A stretch of 64,000 nt of DNA, taken from contig MKUE01000136.1 in NCBI GenBank assembly GCA_001897675.1, forward strand, positions 46,431 to 110,430, read 5' to 3'. Below, one piece after another: positions 38,495-56,398 of this stretch (position 1 is its first letter; the number at the start of each line of letters is the position of its first letter). The DNA comes from Thiobacillus sp. 65-1059. GTDB lineage: Bacteria > Pseudomonadota > Gammaproteobacteria > Burkholderiales > Thiobacillaceae. The position numbers were made by a program, and so were the translations under genes. Below the pieces are notes generated by a model. That model was given only the letters and a program-made list of their open reading frames with translations, was not told the DNA's origin and did no database searches.

Positions 38495-40420
38495 GTGACC
38501 GCTGCCGAACTGCTCGAAAGCCTCAACCTCCTCGATGAGCACGAGCGCATCGAGGCCAAGCGTGCCTCCGACGCTGGCAAATCCGTGCTGGAAACAATTT
38601 GCGCCTTTGCCAACGAGCCCGGTCTGGGTGGCGGCTGGATCGCATTGGGCGTCGTCCGTGAAGAGATGGCGCTATTCCCGTCCTACGAGGTTGAGGGCAT
38701 CGAGCAGCCGGACAAGCTCTCGGCGGACATCGCCAGCCAGTGCCGCGACATATTCAATGTGCCCTTGCGGGTGGACATCTCGACAGAAAACGTCCAGGGC
38801 AAAAATGTCGTTGTCGTTTTCGTCCCCGAGGCGCAACCGCAGGACAAACCCGTCTTCTTCAAAAGCCAAGGGCTGCCCAAGGGCGCATTCCGCCGCATCG
38901 GCAGCACCGATCAACGTTGCACCGACGACGACCTGGCGGTGTTTTACCAGGGGCGCCAGCAGGAAAGCTTCGATGCCGGCATCGTCGCCGACGCCTCCCT
39001 GGAGGATTTCTCGCCCGAGGCCATTGCCGACTACCGCCAGTCCCGCGCCGAAGCCAACCCGGATGCCGAGGAGCTGCGCTGGCCCGACGAAGAATTGCTG
39101 CAATCCTTGGGCGCCATCCGCCGCAATCAAAAAGGGGAGTGGAAGCCCACCGTCGCCGGTCTGATCCTGTTCGGCAAGCCCTCGGCCTTGCGCCGCTGCT
39201 TTCCCATGACCCGCGTCGATTACATCCGCGTTCCCGGCCGCGATTGGGTGCCCGATCCCGACCGCCGTTTCGACACCGTCGAACTGCGCGATTCATTGTT
39301 CCGCCTGATCCGCCGCGCCCAGGCCGCAGTCCTCGACGATCTGCCCAAGAGCTTCGGCCTAGACGAAGGCGCGCTGCAGCGACAGGACAAGCCGGTGATC
39401 CCCCTGCGCGTCATCCGCGAGGCGCTGGTCAATGCGCTGATGCACCGCAGCTACCGCAGCCACAGCCCGGTGCAAATCATCCGCTACGCCAACCGGCTCG
39501 AAATCCGCAATCCCGGCTTCTCGCTCAAGTCACCCGAGCACCTGGGCGAACCCGGCTCCCAGCCGCGCAACCCCAAGATCGCCGCAGTCCTGCATGAGAC
39601 CCGCTTTGCCGAAACCAAGGGCAGCGGCATTCGCGTCATGCGCGAGAGCATGGAACAGGCCGGCCTCACCCCGCCGCTGTTCGAATCCGACCGGGGCGCC
39701 GACCAGTTCGTTGCCCGCTACTTCTTCCATCACTTCCTCGGCGAAGACGACATCGTCTGGCTTGCGCAATTCCGCGACTTGCACCTCACCGATGAAGAGG
39801 CCAAGGCGCTGATCGTGGTCAGGGAAGCCGGCGCCATCGACAACGCCACCTACCGGGAACTGAACAAGGTCGATGCCCTCGCCGCCAGCGGCGCCTTGCG
39901 CCGGCTGCGCGACGCTGGCCTGCTGGCGCAGAAGGGCCGGGGCTCGGCCACCTACTATGTGCCGACCGACCGGCTGGGAAGCAGCGGAGAGCGCTTATCT
40001 AGTAACCCCCCGGCCTTATCTGCCCACCCTGAAGCCTTATCTAGGGAGCTCGGCGATTTGTCTAGGGAGTCTCCCGGCTTGTCTAGGGAGTCAGAAACCA
40101 TAACCAGCGAGCAGGAAAGCGCCCGGCAGGAAGCCCGGCGGGTCTTGCTGGCCGCCCTGCCCGGCGAATTGGCTGCCCGGCTTGGCGCCCTGGGCCGGCG
40201 CAGCCCGCCCGACGACGTACGCGCGGTGGCACTCGGCCTCCTGCGTCATCAGGCGTGGCGGCTGGAAGAACTTGGCACCCTGCTGCAACGCAATCCTGAA
40301 TACATCCGGCAAAAATACGTGCAGCCGTTGCTCCAGGCTGGGCTGATCACCATGACCCATCCTGAAGAGCCAAACGATCCGCAGCAGGCGTACCGAGCGG
40401 TATCGGACGCAAAAGAGTGA
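38495..40420 (+). CDS. AlbA_2/Schlafen-type ATP-binding protein (COG2865-like)
   Basis: A 641-residue protein. An N-terminal AlbA_2 domain (about 10-135: ERIEAKRASDAGKSVLETICAFANEPGLGGGWIALGV) precedes a GHKL-type ATPase domain (about 300-410: REALVNALMHRSYRSHSPVQII, RNPKIAAVLHETRFAETKGSGIRVM). The C-terminal region contains winged-helix-like segments. A linker near 500-530 has repeated LSRES units. Such genes accompany type I restriction systems, and a broken hsdM follows. The start is GTG 38495. Confidence 0.85.
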   Translation: MTAAELLESLNLLDEHERIEAKRASDAGKSVLETICAFANEPGLGGGWIALGVVREEMALFPSYEVEGIEQPDKLSADIASQCRDIFNVPLRVDISTENVQGKNVVVVFVPEAQPQDKPVFFKSQGLPKGAFRRIGSTDQRCTDDDLAVFYQGRQQESFDAGIVADASLEDFSPEAIADYRQSRAEANPDAEELRWPDEELLQSLGAIRRNQKGEWKPTVAGLILFGKPSALRRCFPMTRVDYIRVPGRDWVPDPDRRFDTVELRDSLFRLIRRAQAAVLDDLPKSFGLDEGALQRQDKPVIPLRVIREALVNALMHRSYRSHSPVQIIRYANRLEIRNPGFSLKSPEHLGEPGSQPRNPKIAAVLHETRFAETKGSGIRVMRESMEQAGLTPPLFESDRGADQFVARYFFHHFLGEDDIVWLAQFRDLHLTDEEAKALIVVREAGAIDNATYRELNKVDALAASGALRRLRDAGLLAQKGRGSATYYVPTDRLGSSGERLSSNPPALSAHPEALSRELGDLSRESPGLSRESETITSEQESARQEARRVLLAALPGELAARLGALGRRSPPDDVRAVALGLLRHQAWRLEELGTLLQRNPEYIRQKYVQPLLQAGLITMTHPEEPNDPQQAYRAVSDAKE

Positions 40421-40452
40421 GTGGATCAGAACAAGAATGATTGAAGGGTGAG

Positions 40453-40850
40453 ATGGCCAACAACAAAGAAACCGAAAAGAAACCGAACGGGCGGAACTGC
40501 ACAAGACGATCTGGCGCATCGCCAACGACCTGCGCGGCAGCGTGGACGGCTGGGACTTCAAGACCTACGTGCTCGGCATGCTGTTCTACCGCTTCATCTC
40601 GGAAAACCTGACCAGCAACCTCAACGAACAGGAGCGCAAGGCCGGTACTCCGGATTTCGACTACGCCCGCTTGAGCGATGCCGACGCCGAATTCGGCCGC
40701 GCCGAGACGGTGAAGGAAAAGGGCTTCTACATCCTGCCTTCCGAACTGTTTGCCAATGTGCGGGCCCGCGCCCGGCATGACGCCAACCTCAACGAAACGC
40801 TCTCCCGTATCTTTGCCGACATCGAAGGCTCGGCCAGCCACAGTTTCTTG
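40453..40850 (+). pseudogene. hsdM: Remnant of type I restriction-modification methylase hsdM
   Basis: The ATG at 40453 with MANNKETEKK starts like HsdM, but the frame shifts by one base near 40485. The homologous frame then reads ERAELHKTIWRIANDLRGSVDGWDFKTYVLGMLFYRF and LSRIFADIEGSA, the first ~125 residues of HsdM. It then departs at about 40840 and runs through unrelated sequence to a stop at 41003. The SAM-binding domain, hsdS and hsdR are missing, so the system is dead. Confidence 0.85.
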
Positions 40851-40963
40851 ATTGGCAATGCCCCGCAGAAAGACGCTCTATTACGCTCTGCCCCAGTAGC
40901 GAGTAGTTCGGCAGTAAACCCCGCACCACCTATTCAAGTCCAACAAGATATAAGAAATCCAAC

Positions 40964-40991
40964 TAGCCCGCGTAAATGCGGGCTTTTTCTA
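40964..40991 (+). terminator. Rho-independent terminator after the hsdM remnant
   Basis: AGCCCGC-GTAAAT-GCGGGCT followed by TTTTCT. It probably ended the original restriction operon. The sequence from 40851 to here shows no gene. Confidence 0.85.
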
Positions 40992-41010
40992 TTATTGGCC
41001 TGATGCCCCT

Positions 41011-43662
<2,652 letters not shown>

Positions 43663-43864
43663 TTTTCGCCTCCCGTCCAATAGCCCGGCCTTCACGCCTG
43701 AGCATAGCAATCCGGCCGGTCCAGCCAAGCCGAAGGCCGGCCTTCCGCCCGAACCACGCCGCCGACAGCGTCTATGCTGTGTTTAGCGCGCCCGATTCGG
43801 AAACGCTCGGCCGGCGCCAAAGCAAACAGCCGGCAAACCCGCCCGTGACCACAAGGAGAACGCA

Positions 43865-44446
43865 ATGAAATTAATAGGATGGTTGATCCTGCCTGCATTG
43901 ATGGCGGGAGCGGCTGCCTGGGCCGCCGAAGCACCTGCGGCAAAACCGGTTGCGGGAAGCGAAACTTCCATGCAGAAAGCCGAGGACAGCGCAAGGCAGG
44001 CGGCAGAGGAAGCCAAAGCGGCGCTGCGGAAGGCAGCAGACGCCGCCGCCGTGGCCCTGGAAAAAGCCGAGCTGGCCGTCAGCGAGGCGTCGCAGAAAAC
44101 CGCCAATGCGGCCAGACAAGCGGCGAAGGATGCCGAAGAAGCAGCAAGGCTCGCCGCGCACAAGGCCGCCGAGGCCAGCAGAAAAGCCACCGCGACCTCC
44201 ATGGACGCCGCTCGCAAAGTGGAGGAATCCGCGAAGAAAGCGGCGGTCGCCAGCAAGGGGGCGATGGCGAAGGCGGTGGCGGCGGCCGAACAGACGGCCA
44301 GGTCGGGCGGCGCGGCGGCACGCAAAGCGGCCGAAGAAGCAAGGGACGCGGCACGCAATGCGATGGAAGCCGCCAAGGCGGCGGCAGACCGGGCGTTGGC
44401 AGGCGGGGATATGGCGCGCAACGCCAAGGAAGGTGCGAAGAAGTAA
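43865..44446 (+). CDS. Alanine/lysine-rich periplasmic coiled-coil (LEA-like) protein
   Basis: A 193-residue protein. The signal peptide ends near AWA (20). The rest is one low-complexity amphipathic helix built from near-heptad or 11-residue A/K/E repeats (KAEDSARQAAEEAKAALRKAADAAA...). It has no cysteines or aromatic residues after residue 25. This resembles LEA-type or histone-like stress proteins by composition only. It has a clear ribosome-binding site (AAGGAGAACGCA). Alignments would be unreliable; the gene looks real because of signal peptide and ribosome-binding site. Confidence 0.75.
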   Translation: MKLIGWLILPALMAGAAAWAAEAPAAKPVAGSETSMQKAEDSARQAAEEAKAALRKAADAAAVALEKAELAVSEASQKTANAARQAAKDAEEAARLAAHKAAEASRKATATSMDAARKVEESAKKAAVASKGAMAKAVAAAEQTARSGGAAARKAAEEARDAARNAMEAAKAAADRALAGGDMARNAKEGAKK

Positions 44447-44465
44447 GCGCGCGTTGGATCGCCGG

Positions 44466-45314
44466 TCAGCCCAGCTCCACCCATACCGGCTGATGGTCCG
44501 ATGCCGCAGTCGCGGTATCGATGCCGTGCGCCTTGAGGCGATTCACCAGGCCTTCGGTGACGAAGACGAAATCGAAGCATTCAGGCCGGCTGACGAAATC
44601 GACCGGGTGGATGCCGACCGTGGGAGCATGCGGTTCGCCGGGATGCAGCACTTCCCAGGCATCGCGAAAGCCGGGTTCGCCGCCGGCGAACGGGGCGAGG
44701 ATTTGCGCTCGCTCGGGTGCCGAGGCGGGGAAGTTCATGTCGCCGCACAACAGCGCCGCGGCGGGCCGCGGAAACACCTCGAACGAACCGCCCTGCTCTT
44801 CGGCCAGCGACGAGCGCGCCGCCATGGCGCAGGCTTCGGCGTGCAGGCGGCGGATGGCGTCGATCTGCATCACGCGCTGAGGCCGCGAGTAGTACTCCAG
44901 ATGCGTGGTCATCACCCGCAGCGGGCCGACATCAGCTTCGACCACGGCCTCGATCAGCACCCGCTGCATGCTGGGCGCGTCCGGCTCGGCCGGCCACGGC
45001 AAGAAATGCCGCCATACCTGGCCGACGGGCAGACGGGAGAAGAGGGCGTTGCCGAAGCACTTGCGGCCGCCGCGGCCGTCGGGCACGTCGGTCGCCGCGC
45101 CGTAGACCGCCGCGTAGCCGGGCAGGCCGGCGGCCAGCTCGGCCATCTGGTCCTCGCCGCGGCTGCCTGGCAGACCGGGGAAGTTGACCGCGACCTCCTG
45201 CAGGCAGATGACGTCGAAATCGCCCAGTTCACCAAGGGTGCGCAGGGTGCGCGCAAGGTCGACCCGGCCGTCCAGGCCACGCCCCCATTGAATGTTCCAG
45301 CTCAGCAGCTTCAT
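44466..45314 (-). CDS. Endonuclease/exonuclease/phosphatase (EEP) family hydrolase
   Basis: A 282-residue metal-dependent hydrolase with the DNase-I-like fold. Catalytic motifs: SWNIQWG (5-11), CLQEV (38-42), LLCGDMNFP (about 206-214) and ASDHQPVWVE at the end. Substrate (nucleic acid, lipid or sugar phosphate) cannot be told. ATG 45314 has AAGGAG upstream. No signal peptide. Confidence 0.9.
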   Translation of the reverse strand: MKLLSWNIQWGRGLDGRVDLARTLRTLGELGDFDVICLQEVAVNFPGLPGSRGEDQMAELAAGLPGYAAVYGAATDVPDGRGGRKCFGNALFSRLPVGQVWRHFLPWPAEPDAPSMQRVLIEAVVEADVGPLRVMTTHLEYYSRPQRVMQIDAIRRLHAEACAMAARSSLAEEQGGSFEVFPRPAAALLCGDMNFPASAPERAQILAPFAGGEPGFRDAWEVLHPGEPHAPTVGIHPVDFVSRPECFDFVFVTEGLVNRLKAHGIDTATAASDHQPVWVELG

Positions 45315-45539
45315 GGACAGTCTCCTTCGCAGGGGAGGGAAGCGGGCATTCCCACTCGCGCGCCCAGTTCCGGCCCGCACGGAACCCCTTGCCACGGCAA
45401 GGCTTCGGCAAAAAAAGCAGCCCAAATAATTGTTGTAATTCGCAGGGCACGGAATTAGAATTTTGTACTTTTCGCTAAAATTTTTTGTTTTTTACGGCTT
45501 GCCGCTGGGCAGGCCGTTGTTGACTGGGCACACGGAATC

Positions 45540-51466
<5,927 letters not shown>

Positions 51467-51555
51467 ATCCGCCGCATAGGCGCGACGGCAGGCGCCCTGC
51501 CGCCGCGCCTGCCCAATCGGGGTATGCTGCGACTTTGCCGCCGCTCGCTGTCCGG

Positions 51556-52989
51556 ATGCTTCCTGGCCCTTATTACCCCCGCTCGTTCACCATCCTGGTC
51601 ATCGTCGCCATGAGCGTGCTGATCGTGCCGCTGGCGAGCGGCCTGATCAATGCGGTGCACGTGCTGCAGGGGGTGGTCGACACCCAGCGCCAGTTCACCC
51701 GCAACAGCCTCGCCATCACGCGCGACGTGCGACAGATCGTCGAATCGGTCAGCCAGTTGCAGCGTGCCGCCGGGCAATACCATCTGCTGCAGGACGCCGA
51801 GTTCGGCCCCGCCCTGCGGACACGCTTCAGCGAACTGCAGGCCCAGCTGGCGCAGCTCGATACGCAACTCGTCGACGCCGCGTCGCACGCCACGCTGGCC
51901 GCGCTGCGAACACGCAGCCGGGCGCTATATCGCCAGCTGCAGCCGGGGGCGTTTCTCGACAGCCCCCGCTTCCATGCGCTCGACCCTGCCTTCGATGCGC
52001 TGCATGCCAACGCGCGAACGCTGCTCGTCCAGGCCGACGCCGCCGTGCAGCGCGAGCTGCAGGCACTGGAAACGGCGGTGCAGACCACCCGGCAGCGGCT
52101 GATCGTGCTGGCGCTGGCACTGATTCCGCTGACGCTGCTGCTGGCCGCGGTGTTTTCCTGGATGATCAACCGCCCGATCAAGCAGCTCAAGGCCTCGATC
52201 CAGCAGCTCGGCCGCGCCGACCTCTCCCCCTTGCCGGCGATCAGCGGACCGCAGGACATCGTCGAACTGGGGCGCGAGGTCGACTGGCTGCGTCAGCGCC
52301 TGCAGGCGCTGGAAGAGCAGAAGCTGCGCTTCCTGCGCCACGTTTCGCACGAGCTGAAAACCCCGCTTGCCTCGCTGCGCGAGGGCGTGGCGCTGCTGGG
52401 CGATGAACTCGCGGGCAGTCTCAACCCGCGCCAGCGCAGCATCGTCGGCATCATGGACGGCGGCAGCCGCGAGTTGCAGAAGCGCATCGAAGACCTGATC
52501 CGCTATGGCGGCATGATGCGCGACGCCACCCTGCCGCCCGCCGTCCCGCAAGCGCTGGCCGCTGCCCTCGCCAACGTGCTGGCGCGGCAGCGGCTGGCAC
52601 TCGACGCACGCGGAATCCGGGTCGAGACGCAGCTGGCCGCCGCCACGCTGCGCGCCGATCGCAATCAACTGGAAACCGTACTCGACAACCTGTTGTCCAA
52701 TGCGATCAAATTCAGCCCCGAGGGCGGGCGCATCCTGGTGAAAAGCGCGCCCGCCGGGGATGCCGTCGCAGTATGGGTGTGCGACCAGGGCGACGGCATC
52801 CCGCAGGCCGAGCGCCCGCGCGTTTTCGAACCGTTTTTCCAGGGCGCGCGCCAGCCTGCCAGCACGATCAAGGGCAGCGGACTGGGACTGTCGATCGTGC
52901 GCGAATACCTGCTGGCCGCCGGCGGCAGCATCGAGGTGATCGATTGCCCGCCGTGGTCGACCTGCTTTAAATTAACCTGGCCCGCTTAA
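51556..52989 (+). CDS. glrK: Sensor histidine kinase, GlrK/QseE-like
   Basis: A 477-residue membrane kinase. Membrane segments at about 12-34 and 195-217 enclose an all-helical periplasmic domain of about 160 residues. A HAMP domain is followed by the phospho-acceptor H265 in FLRHVSHELKTPLASLREGVALL and an HATPase with NLLSNAIKFSP and GSGLGLSIV. The order kinase–lipoprotein–sigma-54 activator is that of qseE–qseG–qseF (glrK–yfhG–glrR). It senses envelope conditions by analogy. The lipoprotein gene follows after 18 bases. Confidence 0.92.
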   Translation: MLPGPYYPRSFTILVIVAMSVLIVPLASGLINAVHVLQGVVDTQRQFTRNSLAITRDVRQIVESVSQLQRAAGQYHLLQDAEFGPALRTRFSELQAQLAQLDTQLVDAASHATLAALRTRSRALYRQLQPGAFLDSPRFHALDPAFDALHANARTLLVQADAAVQRELQALETAVQTTRQRLIVLALALIPLTLLLAAVFSWMINRPIKQLKASIQQLGRADLSPLPAISGPQDIVELGREVDWLRQRLQALEEQKLRFLRHVSHELKTPLASLREGVALLGDELAGSLNPRQRSIVGIMDGGSRELQKRIEDLIRYGGMMRDATLPPAVPQALAAALANVLARQRLALDARGIRVETQLAAATLRADRNQLETVLDNLLSNAIKFSPEGGRILVKSAPAGDAVAVWVCDQGDGIPQAERPRVFEPFFQGARQPASTIKGSGLGLSIVREYLLAAGGSIEVIDCPPWSTCFKLTWPA

Positions 52990-53007
52990 CCTGGCCCTTG
53001 CCCCGCG

Positions 53008-53480
53008 ATGACGCTTAAATCGGTTCTTCTTGCCGGCCTGCTGCTATTGAGCGCCTGTGCCGCCCCGCCCGCCCCCGAGCGTCCGCCCTTCCGCGCCGTC
53101 CAGGCCGAACCGGGCGGGGCCGCCGCACTGTTGGGCGAACTGGCGCGGGTGGCGGCGCTGTCCGCCGAGCAGCGGCGGCGCGAACTGGCCGAACTGGAAG
53201 GCGAACGCCGCCACGACGACGCCCGCCGCTTTCAGCTGGCCGCCCTGCTGGAACGCGAGGACGGCGTGGAGGCGCTCGAACGCAGCCTCAAAATCCTCGG
53301 CACGCTCAGCGAGGCCGACCCACGCGCGCAGGCGCTGCTCGATCTGATGAAAAAATCGCTCAAGGCGCGCATCGAACTCAGGCAGCAAACTGCGCGCGCG
53401 CAGGAATTGCAGGACAAGCTGGAGCAGATCAAGGCGCTGGAAAAATCCCTGCAGCAGCGCACCATTCCCGCCAAAACGCC

Positions 53481-53484
<4 letters not shown>
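53008..53484 (+). CDS. QseG/YfhG-like outer-membrane lipoprotein
   Basis: A 158-residue lipoprotein. The lipobox is LLLSAC (cysteine at about 17), followed by a proline-rich segment and then long helices (ELARVAALSAEQRRRELAELEGE, KALEKSLQQRT). Between glrK and glrR this position belongs to QseG/YfhG, which in enterobacteria contacts the kinase and controls its activity. Sequence similarity is mostly compositional, so identity rests on context. Its stop overlaps the glrR start by 4 bases. Confidence 0.82.
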
Positions 53485-54833
<1,349 letters not shown>

Positions 54834-54834
54834 A

Positions 54835-54852
54835 CGTCGGGCGCAGGCGACA
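54835..54852 (+). promoter_or_regulatory. Predicted GlrR enhancer site for the DUF1328 gene
   Basis: CGTCGGGCGCAGGCGACA begins 2 bases after the glrR stop. It fits YGTCG-N8-CGACA and ends 74 bases before the -24 element. It shares GCAGGCGACA with the site at 55296. Confidence 0.65.
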
Positions 54853-54926
54853 GCGGACCTTCACCGACGCCGCCCCGGCGCCAGCAGGGAATGCCAGGCG
54901 CTTGATTCAAAAGCAGATCGTTCATC

Positions 54927-54943
54927 TGGCACATCCCCTGCAA
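54927..54943 (+). promoter_or_regulatory. Sigma-54 promoter of the DUF1328 gene
   Basis: TGGCACATCCCCTGCAA has a perfect -24 (TGGCAC) and a -12 of CTGCA, with GG and GC ten bases apart. It lies about 52 bases upstream of the ATG. Confidence 0.75.
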
Positions 54944-54994
54944 GAGGCGGATACCGCCTTCGCGCGCCTTCATCAACGCTGAGAGGAGAACGCC

Positions 54995-55162
54995 ATGTTC
55001 GGATGGGCCATTACATTTCTGATCGTCGCCATCGTCGCCGGCGTTTTCGGCTTTGCCGGCGCGGCAGGCACCGCAGCCTGGATCGCCAAAGTGCTGTTCG
55101 CCGTCGGTCTGGTGGTGTTTCTGGCATTGCTGACCGGCGGCCGCCGGCCGCCGGCGCCCTGA
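54995..55162 (+). CDS. DUF1328 (YtjA-like) small membrane protein
   Basis: A 55-residue protein with two hydrophobic helices ([22 protein letters not shown] and [16 protein letters not shown]) joined by AAGTAAWI, the DUF1328 pattern. It has a strong GAGAGGAGAA ribosome-binding site. It is a single-gene unit between a sigma-54 promoter and a terminator, directly behind glrR. Its role is unknown; its promoter suggests envelope stress. Confidence 0.92.
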   Translation: MFGWAITFLIVAIVAGVFGFAGAAGTAAWIAKVLFAVGLVVFLALLTGGRRPPAP

Positions 55163-55182
55163 AACCTGCCGCATCGCATTAC

Positions 55183-55205
55183 GGGGAGCCTGGCTCCCCT
55201 TTTTT
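55183..55205 (+). terminator. Rho-independent terminator after the DUF1328 gene
   Basis: GGGGAG-CCTGG-CTCCCC followed by seven T, 20 bases beyond the stop. Confidence 0.92.
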
Positions 55206-55295
55206 ATGCTTCCTTCCAGCCCTTTTCCCGGATGTCGCTGAATCCATACAGAAGAATCAAATAAAAACAAAGGCTTGAAAAAACACGCCTCAATC

Positions 55296-55313
55296 CGTCG
55301 CCGGCAGGCGACA
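55296..55313 (+). promoter_or_regulatory. Predicted GlrR enhancer site for the EF-hand/BON gene
   Basis: CGTCGCCGGCAGGCGACA fits YGTCG-N8-CGACA and ends 84 bases before the -24 element at 55398. A weaker copy, TGTCGCTGAATCCATACA, lies 63 bases further upstream (55233-55250). Confidence 0.65.
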
Positions 55314-55397
55314 AATCAGCCCGCCTTTTCCGGGCGGCCCGCCCGTCCGGCCCGAGAGGGTTTTCTATCCGCATGATTTTATTAATGAAAACACAAC

Positions 55398-55412
55398 TGG
55401 CACGGTTGTCGC
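55398..55412 (+). promoter_or_regulatory. Sigma-54 promoter of the EF-hand/BON gene
   Basis: TGGCACGGTTGTCGC has a perfect -24 (TGGCACG) and TCGC at -12 (consensus TTGC), with GG and GC ten bases apart. It lies about 55 bases upstream of the ATG. Confidence 0.7.
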
Positions 55413-55467
55413 TGGATGGCGGATCGAGTGCACCTGCATTCGAATCGACTCATTACAGGAGATAGAC

Positions 55468-55953
55468 ATGAAATCCTTTGACCAACGTTTCCTTGATTTG
55501 ACCCTTGCCGGCGTGCTGAGCGTCTTCGCCGCTGCGCCGGCCCTGGCCGCTCCGGCAACACCCAGCTTCAAGGCCTATGACGGCAACGGCGACGGCACGA
55601 TCAGCCTGGAGGAATTCCAGGCTCAAGGCGGTCAGGAACAGGCTTTCCGCGAAGGCGACGCCAACCGCGACCAGCGCCTGAACAGCGACGAATTCATCAA
55701 GGCCAGCGCCAACAACGACCGCATCAAGGCCGGCAAATATGTCGACGACGCCTGGATCACCGCCAAGGTGAAAGCGCTGCTGCTGAAGGACGAAGGCGCG
55801 AAGGGTCTGGGCGTCAACGTGGAAACCCACAAGGGCACGGTCCAATTGTCCGGCTGGGTAAAAAACGAAGCGCAAATCGCCCAGGCCGAAAAAATCGCGC
55901 ACAGCGTCGAGGGCGTGAAAGGCGTCAAGAACGACCTGCGGATCAAGCCTTGA
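55468..55953 (+). CDS. Periplasmic EF-hand and BON domain protein
   Basis: A 161-residue secreted protein. A signal peptide (cleaved near ALA, 29) is followed by two EF-hand-like loops (DGNGDGTISLEEF and DANRDQRLNSDEF, residues about 37-75). A BON domain at about 88-160 follows (VKALLLKDEGAKGLGVNVETHKGTVQLSGWVKNEAQIAQAEKIA), as in OsmY and other envelope-stress proteins. BON domains bind membranes. Combination with calcium-binding loops is uncommon. It has an AGGAG ribosome-binding site and a predicted sigma-54 promoter. Confidence 0.9.
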   Translation: MKSFDQRFLDLTLAGVLSVFAAAPALAAPATPSFKAYDGNGDGTISLEEFQAQGGQEQAFREGDANRDQRLNSDEFIKASANNDRIKAGKYVDDAWITAKVKALLLKDEGAKGLGVNVETHKGTVQLSGWVKNEAQIAQAEKIAHSVEGVKGVKNDLRIKP

Positions 55954-56023
55954 GCGGCGGCCGCGGGACCAGGCCGGCGGCGTACCGCCGCCGGTTATCC
56001 GATGGAACCAGGAGAACCGACCT

Positions 56024-56347
56024 ATGCGCACGACCATGCAACATCTCAACGACGAACACATGCAGCTGTACGAATGGAGCGGGGCCGGGATCGCCTCCGC
56101 CATCCCGGCAGGATCCAAGCGCAGCCATCCCTGGCATGCCTCCTATGGCGTGCTGGCGGTGCTGACCAGCCTGCTGATCCTGAACGGCTGCGACAACGCC
56201 GGCACCGCCGAGCGGGCGGGCGAGCAGGTCGACCAGGCCGCGCAGGCGCTCAAGGATGGGGCGGAGCCGCGGGTCGATGCCGCCGCGGAAGAAAGCGGAC
56301 GCGCGCCGGACGATGCCGGCGGGCGGGCCGACGGGAAGCCCGAGTAA
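56024..56347 (+). CDS. Small hypothetical protein with lipobox-like segment
   Basis: A 107-residue protein. Residues 1-38 are polar, 40-56 are hydrophobic (YGVLAVLTSLLILNGC) and end in a lipobox-like LNGC. The rest is acidic, helical and low-complexity (AGEQVDQAAQALKDG). If the cysteine is lipidated the signal has an unusually long N-region; no better internal start is present. It has a strong AGGAG site. It follows the EF-hand/BON gene by 70 bases and may be in the same operon. Confidence 0.65.
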   Translation: MRTTMQHLNDEHMQLYEWSGAGIASAIPAGSKRSHPWHASYGVLAVLTSLLILNGCDNAGTAERAGEQVDQAAQALKDGAEPRVDAAAEESGRAPDDAGGRADGKPE

Positions 56348-56398
56348 TGCGGCACACAAGCCGGCTGCCCGGCTTGTGTGCCGCAGCCGGCTCGCCGA

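Noticed and set aside
43783-44580. A 265-codon minus-strand frame opposite the Ala/Lys-rich coiled-coil gene.
   Set aside because: Low-complexity GC-rich sequence opens frames on both strands. The plus-strand frame has a signal peptide and ribosome-binding site; the minus frame has neither.
45421-45539. Possible sigma-54 promoter upstream of gltB (GGGCACGGAATTAG).
   Set aside because: The -24 half is similar, but the -12 has TAGAA instead of TTGC, so the GG-N10-GC rule fails. A sigma-70-type AT-rich promoter is likelier.
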